Shown here in pieces: positions 1-7,851 of a stretch of 12,281 nucleotides of DNA. Origin of the DNA: Ktedonobacter sp. 13_1_20CM_4_53_11 (GTDB taxonomy: Bacteria; Chloroflexota; Ktedonobacteria; Ktedonobacterales; Ktedonobacteraceae); NCBI GenBank assembly GCA_001919995.1, contig MNIY01000030.1, positions 3,028 through 15,308 on the forward strand, given 5' to 3'. The translations under genes and the position numbers were made by a program. Below the pieces are notes generated by a model that made no database searches, had not been told where the DNA came from, and saw only the letters and a list, made by a program, of their open reading frames with translations. The number at the start of each line of letters is the position of its first letter. The stretch's first letter is position 1.

Positions 1-2
1 GA

Positions 3-83
3 GTTGTTGAGAGCGGCATCATTTCGTGGTATATTGCTCGTAGATTATATAACACCCTGAGTGACCATCACTATTCTTTCTAA
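3..83 (+). CDS. possible 3' end of an upstream gene (partial)
   Basis: An open frame enters from the left edge and stops with TAA at 81-83. Its 26 residues include SGIISWYIARRLYNTL, which could be the C-terminal tail of a larger, possibly membrane, protein. If real, it would end 29 bases before the deaminase start and would be the first visible member of the + strand operon. A second frame (1-60, ending TGA) is also open, so the choice is uncertain. No function can be given from so short a tail. Confidence 0.3.
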   Translation, partial: VVESGIISWYIARRLYNTLSDHHYSF

Positions 84-112
84 TATCAAGCCACGACAGG
101 AGTTAGTTCATC

Positions 113-1495
113 ATGCTATTCACCAACGCTACCGTCATCACCATGAACCCCACTCGTGATATCATCACCAACGGAGCCGTCGCCATACAGGGCAACCGCA
201 TCGTTGCCGTGGGGAAAGCTGACGTGCTACAACGCCAGTACGATGGCGATGAAATAGTAGATGTTCAGGGGAAGCTAATTATCCCCGGCCTGATCGACAC
301 ACATGTCCACCTCGCCCAGGCCCTGATTCGTGGTTGTGCTGACGATATGGCTCTCATCCAGTGGCTATGCGATCGTGTCTGGGTCTTGCAGGGCAACTTT
401 ACCGAGGACGATGGCTACGTAAGCGCGCGCCTGTGTATAGCGGAAATGCTGAAATCGGGTACCACCACGTTCCTTGAATCGATGCTTGCCCATCGTTATG
501 GTTTTAATGGCATTGCCCAGGCAGTGGAGGAAAGTGGTATTCGTGCCTGCCTTGCTGGGATCGTCATGGATATCGGTACCTATGCCACACAGACGAATTC
601 GATGCACCCGGGCATGATAGAAGACCGTGAGACAAGCCTGCTCGGCGTACTCGATATGCACAGTAAGTGGGAGGGTGCCGCCGGCGAACGCATCCATGTC
701 TGGTTCGGCCCACGCACCCCGGGAGGTGTCACCTCCGAGCTCTACCGCGAGATGAGCGACCTTGCTCGCCAGCGCAACATGGGTATCACCATGCACCTTG
801 CTGAAGTCGAGGCTGACAGAATCTACCTCAACGAAAGATATGGGCTTTCGCCTGTCTATTACGCTGAGAGTGTTGGCTTGCTCGGTCCGAGAACGGTCCT
901 GGTGCATATGGTCTGGCTTAACCAGGACGATATTGCGAAATTGGCTGGCACAGAAACGCATGTTTCTCACAATCCCTCCTCCAATAGTAAGCTTGCCTCC
1001 GGTGTATGCAAAGTACCACAAATGCTTGCCAGCGGTGTCAATGTCGCGCTTGGCTGCGATGGCGGCCCCAGCAACAACGACTACGATCTCATTCGCGAAA
1101 TGAAACTCGCTGCCATTATTCATAAAGCGGTTACCAATGACCCATTGATTATACCTGCCGAGACAGTGCTGGAGATGGCCACGATCAACGGCGCGCGCGC
1201 GCTCGGTTTAGAGCGTGAAATCGGTTCGCTGGAGGCTGGCAAGAAGGCAGATCTTGTCGTGCTCGACTTCGAACGATTGCATACTACCCCATCGTTGAAT
1301 CCCATCTCCACGCTAGTCTACGCTGCAACAGGTGGCGAAGTTGATATGGTCGTAGTAGATGGACAGATTGTTGTTGAGCAAGGCCAATTGCTAACAATAG
1401 ATGAGGAAGAAGTGATGGAGCAGGCCCGTTACCATGCCGGTGCTCTATATCGCCGTGCCGGTATCGAGATCAAGCCAAAGTGGCCGGTCATATAG
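113..1495 (+). CDS. amidohydrolase-superfamily deaminase/hydrolase (AtzB / TrzN / MtaD / 8-oxoguanine deaminase type)
   Basis: The 460-residue product is a cytosolic metal-dependent hydrolase that probably deaminates or dehalogenates a ring compound such as a purine, pterin, triazine or adenosine derivative. Visible features are the N-terminal composite beta domain (about 1-58), the metal motif HVH (H64, H66) followed by the family signature RGCADDM...WLCDRVW, H228 with E231 (MHLAEVE), H265 (VLVHMVW), and the metal/catalytic D316 in [10 protein letters not shown]. The C-terminal strands after ADLVVLD close the small beta domain. Length matches the family (440-470). All expected ligands are present, so it should be active. 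Start: ATG at 113 with an AGGAG-type ribosome site at about 98-102. It is followed after 38 bases by a Ser/Thr kinase and then a hydantoinase, suggesting nucleobase or cyclic-amide catabolism. Exact substrate cannot be read: SAH/MTA deaminase, 8-oxoguanine deaminase and AtzB-like hydrolases share these motifs. Confidence 0.88.
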   Translation: MLFTNATVITMNPTRDIITNGAVAIQGNRIVAVGKADVLQRQYDGDEIVDVQGKLIIPGLIDTHVHLAQALIRGCADDMALIQWLCDRVWVLQGNFTEDDGYVSARLCIAEMLKSGTTTFLESMLAHRYGFNGIAQAVEESGIRACLAGIVMDIGTYATQTNSMHPGMIEDRETSLLGVLDMHSKWEGAAGERIHVWFGPRTPGGVTSELYREMSDLARQRNMGITMHLAEVEADRIYLNERYGLSPVYYAESVGLLGPRTVLVHMVWLNQDDIAKLAGTETHVSHNPSSNSKLASGVCKVPQMLASGVNVALGCDGGPSNNDYDLIREMKLAAIIHKAVTNDPLIIPAETVLEMATINGARALGLEREIGSLEAGKKADLVVLDFERLHTTPSLNPISTLVYAATGGEVDMVVVDGQIVVEQGQLLTIDEEEVMEQARYHAGALYRRAGIEIKPKWPVI

Positions 1496-1533
1496 CATGA
1501 AACCGCTCTATATCTAACATCCGGAGAAGAAGT

Positions 1534-3510
1534 ATGCCAGGACTGGAGGGGAAAACTCTCGGCCGTTATGAATTGGATCAGCTGGTTGGAAGAGGGGGGA
1601 TGGCCGATGTCTATAAGGGGCACGATACACATTTTGATCGTACTGTGGCTGTCAAAGTCTTTAAACGCGAAGACGAGGACATGTTGCGCCGCTTTGTTCG
1701 AGAAGCGCGCCTCATGGCCTCTTTTCATAACGAACATCTCGTGCCTATCTACGATGCGGGTCAATACCTGGCAGACTACGAAACCAGGTACTACATTGTC
1801 ATGCCTTTTATGGAGGGTGGGACATTGCGTACCCGTATTCGCCAGTCGCCTCTCTCCCTGGATGAAGCCTGCCGTGTCTTGAAAGATATTGCAGATGCCC
1901 TGGATTACATACACCAGCAGGGTATCGTTCATCGTGACATCAAAGCCTCGAATGTGCTGCTCGATGGCCAGGGAAGGTACTATCTTTCCGACTTTGGTAT
2001 TGCTCGTATCTCAACCGATGCCACCCAATTGACCATCACAGGGAATGTCCTGGGTACCGTCGATTATATTGCGCCCGAGCTATTCTTGGACAATCACAAA
2101 GCCGACGCCCGTAGCGATCTTTACTCCCTGGGCGTGCTGCTCTTCGAAATGGTCACCGGGCAACTCCCTTTCTCCGCTGAGAACCAGCTTGCCGTGGTCA
2201 CGATGCATATGACCAAACAGCCGCCCTCACCTCGCAGCTTCTCGGAAGCTATTTCCCCCGAGGTCGAACGCGTTATCCTCAAGGCGCTGGAGAAGAGGCC
2301 AGAACAACGCTACAGCAGCGCCACCGAACTGGCTGATGCATTCTGCCAGGCCGCCACCATGCCGGGCAATCGGGCAGGCAGAAATGAGTGGGTAGCGCCA
2401 GCCTTTGCTATCCCCGCTGCTGATTCAAAACAGGCCGTGCTGCCTCCTGTACTCCCGCCAGATTCCAGAAATTCATCGACCTCCAGTCCTTCATCTCATG
2501 CGAGCGGGATAGAATCGTTTTCCCCTGTTCCGCCGCGTTTTGCAACTCAACCCCCGCTTGAGCCCCGCTATAGCGACATTCATACTACAGCGCGAGCGGA
2601 GACGAACAGGCGTCGTTGGATTCTGGTCGTCTTAGCACTGCTAGTACTCCTGCTGGTGACCGGTGCTGGTGCATTATTCTTCCTCACACAGACGAATCCC
2701 AGGAGTAGTAGTTCACCTCCTGCTACTGCCACCCACTCGCAAAAGACGCCAGTTGTAGGTACCTCTCCAACAGCGACACCTACCGCCACACCAAACCTAA
2801 CAGCTACTGCGCAGGCTATCGCTGCCGCTACTGCAACGGCGCAGGTCCAGGCCACAGCCACGGCCATTGCCCACGTCACTGCAACGGCCCAGGCCGAAGC
2901 ACGAGCTACCGCCGGGGTGATCCAGACGGCAACTGCTGTCAAGCCCTCTTACCAGGACGCATTAAATGACGCAACCAATGCTGATACCCAGGCTGCTCAA
3001 TGGGATAACAATAGCCAATGTACTTTTCAATCGGATGGTTACCATGACAAGGAAGGTGTGAATCTGGTAAACTTCCATGGATGTCTTGAATCTGGCAAGT
3101 CGTATAAGAACGCCACTATTTCGGTAGATATGAAAATCAATAGTGGGCACTCTGGCGGCCTCTTCTTCCGCGTCAACACAGATCTTTTAAATCGCTATGC
3201 AGGTTACCTGTTTGAGGTGGACAGCAAGGGGAACTATAAAATATCAACTATGTCCTATACCACTATCAATACTTTGCCAGGACATAATTGGACTTCGTCA
3301 GCCTCATTGAAGCAGGGAAATGCTGTTAAAAACACCTTGCTCGTAATCGTACGTGGCAATACGTTCTTGTTCTATGCCAACGGCGCATTCCTGACGCAGG
3401 TAACGGATTCAACGTATAGCGCTGAAGGTGATATTGCCTTTCTTGCCACGACGTCAGATACACCCGCCGATATCGTCTACAGCAATTTGAATGTTTACCC
3501 TCAACCATAA
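1534..3510 (+). CDS. transmembrane Ser/Thr protein kinase with Thr-Ala stalk and extracellular lectin-like domain
   Basis: The 658-residue product is a Hanks-type (PknB-like) kinase. The cytosolic kinase domain (about 10-275) has the glycine loop GRGGMADVYKG, catalytic lysine K41, helix-C E57, HRDIKASN with D135, DFG (153-155) and APE (180-182), so it should be active. A Pro/Ser-rich juxtamembrane segment (280-358) leads to one membrane helix (about 362-384). Outside are a Thr/Ala/Pro stalk (about 395-470) and a roughly 185-residue C-terminal domain whose pattern (SVDMKI, GGLFFRV, GYLFEVD, LLVIVRG, FYANG) resembles concanavalin A/LamG or DUF1080 beta-sandwich folds. C496 and C517 could form a disulfide. 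There are no PASTA repeats. Start: ATG at 1534, GGAG at 1523-1526. It lies between two amidohydrolase genes with gaps of 38 and 22 bases, so it is probably co-transcribed. Inferred role: sensing an external saccharide or similar ligand and phosphorylating cytosolic targets. Confidence 0.93.
   Translation: MPGLEGKTLGRYELDQLVGRGGMADVYKGHDTHFDRTVAVKVFKREDEDMLRRFVREARLMASFHNEHLVPIYDAGQYLADYETRYYIVMPFMEGGTLRTRIRQSPLSLDEACRVLKDIADALDYIHQQGIVHRDIKASNVLLDGQGRYYLSDFGIARISTDATQLTITGNVLGTVDYIAPELFLDNHKADARSDLYSLGVLLFEMVTGQLPFSAENQLAVVTMHMTKQPPSPRSFSEAISPEVERVILKALEKRPEQRYSSATELADAFCQAATMPGNRAGRNEWVAPAFAIPAADSKQAVLPPVLPPDSRNSSTSSPSSHASGIESFSPVPPRFATQPPLEPRYSDIHTTARAETNRRRWILVVLALLVLLLVTGAGALFFLTQTNPRSSSSPPATATHSQKTPVVGTSPTATPTATPNLTATAQAIAAATATAQVQATATAIAHVTATAQAEARATAGVIQTATAVKPSYQDALNDATNADTQAAQWDNNSQCTFQSDGYHDKEGVNLVNFHGCLESGKSYKNATISVDMKINSGHSGGLFFRVNTDLLNRYAGYLFEVDSKGNYKISTMSYTTINTLPGHNWTSSASLKQGNAVKNTLLVIVRGNTFLFYANGAFLTQVTDSTYSAEGDIAFLATTSDTPADIVYSNLNVYPQP
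2767..2937 (+). repeat. degenerate Thr-Ala repeat (TATAQA-type) within the kinase stalk
   Basis: Imperfect coding repeats built on ACxGCxACxGCx with interspersed CAGGCC encode residues about 412-468 of the kinase (TATPTATP, TATAQAIAA, TATAQVQA, TATAIAHV, TAQAEARATA). The segment lies just outside the membrane helix and probably forms an extended stalk that may be O-glycosylated. The opposite strand has a long shadow frame here that is a by-product of the repeat. Confidence 0.8.
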
Positions 3511-3517
3511 GCTTCCT

Positions 3518-3526
3518 GGAAAGGGG
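3518..3526 (+). promoter_or_regulatory. ribosome binding site fixing the hydantoinase start
   Basis: GGAAAGGGG lies 6 bases before the ATG at 3533. The upstream in-frame ATG at 3491 would overlap the kinase gene and add 14 residues before the conserved N-terminal strand (MRTLITNGHIV), so 3533 is preferred. Confidence 0.75.
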
Positions 3527-3532
3527 TTCTCA

Positions 3533-4933
3533 ATGCGTACGCTCATAACGAATGGCCATATTGTCACTGCTATTGCAGATTACGAGGGCGATATCCTCAT
3601 TGACGGAGAAAAAGTTGCCGCCGTCAGCGTACCAGGTGCGTTTGCCTCGTTGCAGGTTGATACAGTCCTGGATGCCCAGGGTAAGTATATCTTCCCGGGT
3701 GCCATCGATGTGCATACACATATGGAGCTTCCGCTCCCTGCTACGGTTGCCAGCGACGATTTTGAGACAGGAACTATTGCCGCCGCCTGCGGTGGCACCA
3801 CGACCATCATCGATTTCGCGAACCAGCAGCGCGGCCATACGCTCGCCGATGCATTGCAAACCTGGCACAACAAAGCGGATGGGAAAGCCGTCATTGACTA
3901 TGGTTTCCACATCACCATCACGGATCTTGCCGCTGCCCCCGAGACCGCTATGGACGACATGGTCACCGCAGGCGTGACCACGTTCAAGCTCTTGATGGCC
4001 TATCCTGGGACCTTCATGGTCGATGATGAGACTATCTACCGCGTACTGCGCCGTTCCGCGAAAATAGGTGGATTGGTAATGGTCCATGCCGAAAATGGTA
4101 TTGTCATCGATCTTCTGGTGCGCGAAGCTGTGGCCGCGGGTCATACCGCTCCCGGTTTTCACGCCCTGACACGCCCGGCGATATTAGAGGGAGAGGCTGC
4201 CCAACGCGCCATTACGCTGGCCGCCTTTGCTGATGCACCGCTTTATATCGTTCATGTCAGCTGTGCCCATGCCCTTCATACCGTAGCTGCCGCTCGTGTC
4301 AAAGGCCTACCTGTATGGGGTGAAACTTGTCCACAATACCTCTATCTCAATGATAGTCATTACGCGTCACCTGGCTTTGAGAGTGCGAAATTCGTCTGTA
4401 CTCCGCCTATGCGCAGCATCGCTGACAACGAAGCTCTCTGGCTCGGCCTGCAGCGCCGTGAGCTTCAGGTCGTTTCCACCGATCATGCCCCGTTTCATTT
4501 TGCGGGTCAAAAAGAATTGGGATTGCACGATTTCACAAAAATTCCCAACGGCTTGCCAGGAGTGGAGCATCGTGTAGTTTTGCTCTACGAGGGTGTGCGC
4601 ACAGGCAAACTGGCTCTCCAGCATTTTGTCGACTTGATAGCGACGGCTCCAGCTAAGCTCTTTGGCCTCTATCCTCGTAAGGGAACTATTGCTCCGGGTA
4701 GCGACGCCGACCTGGTGATTTTCAATCCAGAGCGAAAGATGACAATCAGTGCTGCCACCCAGCACCAGCATGTAGATTACACGCCCTACGAAGGGATGCA
4801 GGTGCAGGGCGTTCCCGAAACAATCCTTCTACGTGGAGGTGTGATAGTACGCGATGGAGAATACGTTGGCGGAAAAGGAGGAGGGCAGTATTTGCGCCGT
4901 GCCACATTCTCAGAAGAATTGACTGAGGGGTAA
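3533..4933 (+). CDS. dihydropyrimidinase / D-hydantoinase
   Basis: The 466-residue product is a binuclear-zinc cyclic amidohydrolase that opens dihydropyrimidine or 5-substituted hydantoin rings to N-carbamoyl amino acids (reductive pyrimidine or hydantoin catabolism, cytosolic). All ligands of the family are visible at the expected spacing: H61 and H63 (DVHTHME), the lysine to be carbamylated K152 (TFKLLMAYPG), H185 (MVHAENG), H241 (YIVHVSC) and D317 (STDHAPF). The KIPNGLPGVEHR stretch and the C-terminal SDADLVIFNP are also typical. Length fits (455-480). It is the last gene of the + strand run and ends 8 bases before the convergent response-regulator gene. No N-carbamoylase or racemase is in view, so the second step must lie elsewhere. 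Allantoinase and dihydroorotase are less likely because the motifs and length match hydantoinase. Confidence 0.93.
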   Translation: MRTLITNGHIVTAIADYEGDILIDGEKVAAVSVPGAFASLQVDTVLDAQGKYIFPGAIDVHTHMELPLPATVASDDFETGTIAAACGGTTTIIDFANQQRGHTLADALQTWHNKADGKAVIDYGFHITITDLAAAPETAMDDMVTAGVTTFKLLMAYPGTFMVDDETIYRVLRRSAKIGGLVMVHAENGIVIDLLVREAVAAGHTAPGFHALTRPAILEGEAAQRAITLAAFADAPLYIVHVSCAHALHTVAAARVKGLPVWGETCPQYLYLNDSHYASPGFESAKFVCTPPMRSIADNEALWLGLQRRELQVVSTDHAPFHFAGQKELGLHDFTKIPNGLPGVEHRVVLLYEGVRTGKLALQHFVDLIATAPAKLFGLYPRKGTIAPGSDADLVIFNPERKMTISAATQHQHVDYTPYEGMQVQGVPETILLRGGVIVRDGEYVGGKGGGQYLRRATFSEELTEG

Positions 4934-4941
4934 CTCCGTTA

Positions 4942-5619
4942 TCAAAATTCCTCATCTTTGTGCTGTTCTCTTGGTGGCACCAGTTTGTGTTCAACCGCAA
5001 ACGCCGCCGCCTCGCTGCGGCGTGCCAGCCCAAGTTTCTCCAGAATATGACTGACATGGTTGCGGGCCGTCTTCTCCGTCACAATAAGGGTGTTGGCTAT
5101 TTGTTTGTTCGTATAGCCACGCGCTATCAACACTAGCACTTCGCGCTCTCGCTCGGTTAGCTCGCCACCCTGTGTCTGGCTGCCACTACTGGCTAAAGCG
5201 GTTAGCCTTGACGTTGCCTGTTTGACCAGTTCCGGATCAAGTAGCGATTGACCCGAGGCAACCAACCGGATAGAGCGCAACAATTCTGCCCGGCTCAAAT
5301 TTTTCAAGAGATAGCCGCTGGCACCTGCAAGCATCGAGGCAAGGACGGCTTCATTATCGGTATAAGAAGTAATCATCAAGATGGAGACATCAGGGTAGAG
5401 ACTCTTGATCTCGCGACAGGCCTCGATACCACTCATCCTCTCCATACGGACATCCATCAGGATTAATTGTGGCGCAAGTACACTCATCTTCGCCAGGGCT
5501 TCGGCGCCATCACTGGCCTCTCCAACCACGTTAATATCTGGTTCCAGTTCAAAGGCCGCGCGCAAACCCAGGCGTACCACTTCGTGATCATCTACAATGA
5601 GCAATCGTATTCTCGCCAT
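4942..5619 (-). CDS. NarL/LuxR-family two-component response regulator
   Basis: The 225-residue DNA-binding regulator has a receiver domain (about 3-120) with the acidic pair D10/D11, phospho-acceptor D56 (LILMDVRM), T84 (MITSYT) and K106 (YLLKN). A linker is followed by a LuxR-type helix-turn-helix (about 153-215; LTEREREVLVLIARGYTNKQIA, then TARNHVSHILEKLGLARR). It should be phosphorylated by the histidine kinase encoded just upstream (stop 21 bases before this ATG) and then bind DNA as a dimer. Start: the ATG at 5619 is preferred because MARIRLLIVDDHE is the canonical N-terminus and GAGGTG sits 9 bases upstream. An in-frame GTG at 5631 would overlap that ribosome site. The targets are not evident, though autoregulation is common in this family. 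Confidence 0.95.
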   Translation of the reverse strand: MARIRLLIVDDHEVVRLGLRAAFELEPDINVVGEASDGAEALAKMSVLAPQLILMDVRMERMSGIEACREIKSLYPDVSILMITSYTDNEAVLASMLAGASGYLLKNLSRAELLRSIRLVASGQSLLDPELVKQATSRLTALASSGSQTQGGELTEREREVLVLIARGYTNKQIANTLIVTEKTARNHVSHILEKLGLARRSEAAAFAVEHKLVPPREQHKDEEF

Positions 5620-5628
5620 AAGCGTAAT

Positions 5629-5634
5629 CACCTC
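5629..5634 (-). promoter_or_regulatory. ribosome binding site of the response regulator
   Basis: On the minus strand GAGGTG, within AAGAGGTGA, lies 9 bases before the ATG at 5619. This favours that start over the GTG at 5631, which is part of the same motif. Confidence 0.65.
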
Positions 5635-5640
5635 TTCTTA

Positions 5641-7602
5641 TTAATATGGTAGGGTTGCTCGCACGCTGACGCCACCTGTAGGACCCTGTTTCACCTCAAA
5701 TGTCCCTCCCAGTTCCTCGGCTCGTTCACGCATACCCCTCATACCGTGCCCAGAATAGATGCGCTGTCGATCTTCAGCGGCTCCTGAAGCATAGCTATAT
5801 TCGGCTACTTTCAAACTTCTCCCGTTGTCGCAAATCTCGACTTCTATAAAACCTTGTAGATAACGCAGGTACACGCGCAGTTGTGTTGCTCCTGCATGTT
5901 TATAGGCATTGGTGAGCGCCTCTTGCGTAATGCGGAATAACGCGGTCCCTATCTGCGCCACCCTCCGTGCGCGCCGCTGATCCCCGTTGATTTTCTCTTC
6001 ATCTTCATCGCCTTCTATTTCAAAATGGACCGGCAGGCCACTAATAGCCTCAAATTCGCGCAGCTGACCGGTCAACATCTGCGTCAAGGTAATGGTTCCA
6101 CTGATCAAGGGTTTGAGCGTGAACATATAATGGCGTGTTTCCCACAGCGCCTGTTTCGAAATGGTAACCAATGAATCGAGGCGTTGCGCGAGGGGAAGCA
6201 ACATCTCTTTATCTTCCCCATCTTCAGAAGCTTCGGTTATACGGTGAGCGAGTGCTGCACTTGTTTCGGCGTTCAGGCTCATCATATACACCAGTTGTGC
6301 CACACCATCGTGAATCTCACGAGCAATACGGCCGCGTTCCGCCAGCGCTGCTAATTCTTTGGCCTGTTCTGTCAGGCGGATGTTCTCCAGTACGATTACC
6401 AGCTGTGACCCGGTAGCGCTGAGAAATACCTCCTGTTTGTTTTCAAAAGGCGTTTGCCGTGTGCTTTCAGCGCCGATCACCAGATATAGCAGCCCTTCCC
6501 TGAGAAATGGCAGGTAGAGACGTGCGATAGCTGGGCGATACTCACTGTTTTCATCAATCTCAGGCTCAAAAGCGGTGTATTTTTCCCCCGATTGAATCAC
6601 CTGCGCGAAGAGCGTTCGACTCTTATCCGGTATCCTGGATTCTAGAAAACCAGCCTCTATATAATGCTCAATCTCAGGGGTATCTTTGCCGCTTTTGCCT
6701 TCGCCGGCGTTGCGAAGAAGTGCAATAACCAGGCGCTCAAAATGTCCACCCTTACGTATCTGTTCAGCGCTTTGTTGTAACAGATACATCCTATCGCTGA
6801 CGCCCTCGATGAGCGTCTCGCCGACGCGTCGCATAGCGGTCTGGAGACGGACGTTATCCTGTTCTCTTCTCTTACTGCGGGTATAACTTTCTAACAGGGT
6901 AGCCAGGTACGCTGCCAGAATAGCTATCACCGGCGCGTCTAGCAGCGAGCCGGCCAGGTCTCGTGCATTTAAAACATAATGTGGTAATTGCGTAGGCGGG
7001 AAAAACGCTCCAAAGAGTATAAACAGGTCGTAGCCAAGGGCAGCTGCAAGTCCACCACGATAGCGATAAGTGAACGCTGCTACAAAGGCAGTCGAGATAC
7101 CGTAGCGATAAAAGGGGGAGCCTACACCGAAGGGCGGAGGTCCAAAGTAGCCTCCGTAGTACGTCACCATGCCACAGATTACGACATCTATACCATAAAT
7201 CGCTATATCCCAGTAAGCATTACGCGTTCTTACCAGGGGAGGCAATAGGTCGGGTTCTTCGTCTGTTGCCAGTGGGCGTGGACGCCAGCTTCTCCCCTTC
7301 TTACGTTGTTTTCTGACTGCGAGCTGTTTTGGATGAAGAAGCCTGTTTAATCCTGGAAGATCAGGTAGGAAAATCTGAAAGACGGGAGCGTATAGCGTTA
7401 TGACTAAGGTCTGTAGAAATGTGATCGCCAAAAGCAATGTGGCGAGCCACGGAAGAGGTTGTCCATGGATCGAAACAAGCGTAATCAAGGCAAGAAGCCA
7501 GGTAACCCAGCGCCAGAGCAGGAAAAAATAGCTGGGAGTATTGCGCAGACGGCGAGAAGCCCTCTGTGGGATCGTCTTCACAGTTTTTACCATCTGGCTC
7601 AT
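5641..7602 (-). CDS. multi-pass membrane sensor histidine kinase (GAF-like, HisKA_3, HATPase)
   Basis: The 653-residue product has an N-terminal membrane region of about six helices (roughly 27-45, 52-72, 131-150, 165-182, 184-203, 218-237), with a basic cytosolic loop near 90-112. A coiled linker (about 238-283) leads to a GAF-like domain (about 285-405). The dimerisation/phosphotransfer domain has H431 in REIHDGVAQ, the HisKA_3 signature. The ATPase domain shows the N box (FRITQEALTNAYKHA, N565), G1 (CDNG, 592-594) and G2 (GHGMRGMRERAEELGG). The family partners NarL-type regulators, and one follows directly downstream. Oddities are two acidic or charged insertions (about 456-467 and 530-548) around the catalytic core. 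Start: ATG at 7602; the ribosome site is weak, and the codon-4 ATG at 7593 is an alternative. The signal is unknown; nothing in the membrane part matches a sensor I can name. Confidence 0.93.
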   Translation of the reverse strand: MSQMVKTVKTIPQRASRRLRNTPSYFFLLWRWVTWLLALITLVSIHGQPLPWLATLLLAITFLQTLVITLYAPVFQIFLPDLPGLNRLLHPKQLAVRKQRKKGRSWRPRPLATDEEPDLLPPLVRTRNAYWDIAIYGIDVVICGMVTYYGGYFGPPPFGVGSPFYRYGISTAFVAAFTYRYRGGLAAALGYDLFILFGAFFPPTQLPHYVLNARDLAGSLLDAPVIAILAAYLATLLESYTRSKRREQDNVRLQTAMRRVGETLIEGVSDRMYLLQQSAEQIRKGGHFERLVIALLRNAGEGKSGKDTPEIEHYIEAGFLESRIPDKSRTLFAQVIQSGEKYTAFEPEIDENSEYRPAIARLYLPFLREGLLYLVIGAESTRQTPFENKQEVFLSATGSQLVIVLENIRLTEQAKELAALAERGRIAREIHDGVAQLVYMMSLNAETSAALAHRITEASEDGEDKEMLLPLAQRLDSLVTISKQALWETRHYMFTLKPLISGTITLTQMLTGQLREFEAISGLPVHFEIEGDEDEEKINGDQRRARRVAQIGTALFRITQEALTNAYKHAGATQLRVYLRYLQGFIEVEICDNGRSLKVAEYSYASGAAEDRQRIYSGHGMRGMRERAEELGGTFEVKQGPTGGVSVRATLPY

Positions 7603-7634
7603 TAATCTTATACTTTCTGAGTTTACCTGCTTGC

Positions 7635-7663
7635 AGTATGCACACTTTTCTGAGACCTGTCAA
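7635..7663 (-). promoter_or_regulatory. sigma70-like promoter of the sensor/regulator operon
   Basis: On the minus strand a perfect TTGACA (7663-7658) is followed by 17 bases and CATACT (7640-7635, 4 of 6 to TATAAT). Transcription would start near 7628, giving a leader of about 26 bases before the ATG at 7602. Nothing else in the 249-base spacer is a better candidate for this direction. Confidence 0.55.
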
Positions 7664-7677
7664 TAAACTGTTCTTAA

Positions 7678-7695
7678 TGTGAAAATTTTTTCACA
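7678..7695. promoter_or_regulatory. perfect 8-2-8 palindrome, candidate operator
   Basis: TGTGAAAA-TT-TTTTCACA is an exact inverted repeat starting 15 bases upstream of the -35 box of the two-component operon. It recalls CRP/FNR sites (TGTGA-N6-TCACA), but the half-sites are 8 rather than 6 bases apart, so a different dimeric regulator is more likely. The surrounding spacer is AT-rich. Confidence 0.45.
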
Positions 7696-7761
7696 ACGAT
7701 ATGTCAAATATGTCTATAAAGTTTCAAATCATCTCTTTTTTAGCCATTGAACCCTGGCGAA

Positions 7762-7789
7762 TTAACAAGTTTATGTGATATGTTATTAG
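7762..7789 (+). promoter_or_regulatory. weak candidate promoter for the esterase ORF
   Basis: TTAACA (7762-7767), a 16-base spacer and TATTAG (7784-7789) are arranged like a sigma70 promoter facing the ORF at 7852. Both boxes are imperfect. The remainder of the spacer (7790-7851) holds no clear ribosome site before the ATG at 7852. Confidence 0.3.
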
Positions 7790-7851
7790 CACACTCTATG
7801 TTTCCTTTACGGAAAATTTGAAGTAGAATGGCTCTCTATAGAAGCGTTTAA

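Noticed and set aside
365..1123. Long minus-strand frame of 252 codons opposite the deaminase gene
   Set aside because: The + strand frame carries all the amidohydrolase motifs. The antisense frame has no recognisable domain and arises from codon bias.
2580..2942. Minus-strand frame rich in Ala/Val opposite the kinase stalk
   Set aside because: It is the reverse reading of the Thr-Ala repeat and has the low-complexity composition expected of a shadow.
3491..3532. Upstream ATG extension of the hydantoinase
   Set aside because: It would overlap the kinase 3' end, lacks a ribosome site and adds residues before the conserved N-terminal strand. GGAAAGGGG supports the ATG at 3533.
3530..4162. Minus-strand frame of 210 codons opposite the hydantoinase
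   Set aside because: It lies fully inside a gene with a complete set of metal ligands and shows no domain of its own.
7700..7714. TATGTC direct repeat in the divergent spacer
   Set aside because: Two six-base copies in AT-rich DNA are expected by chance and line up with no promoter element.
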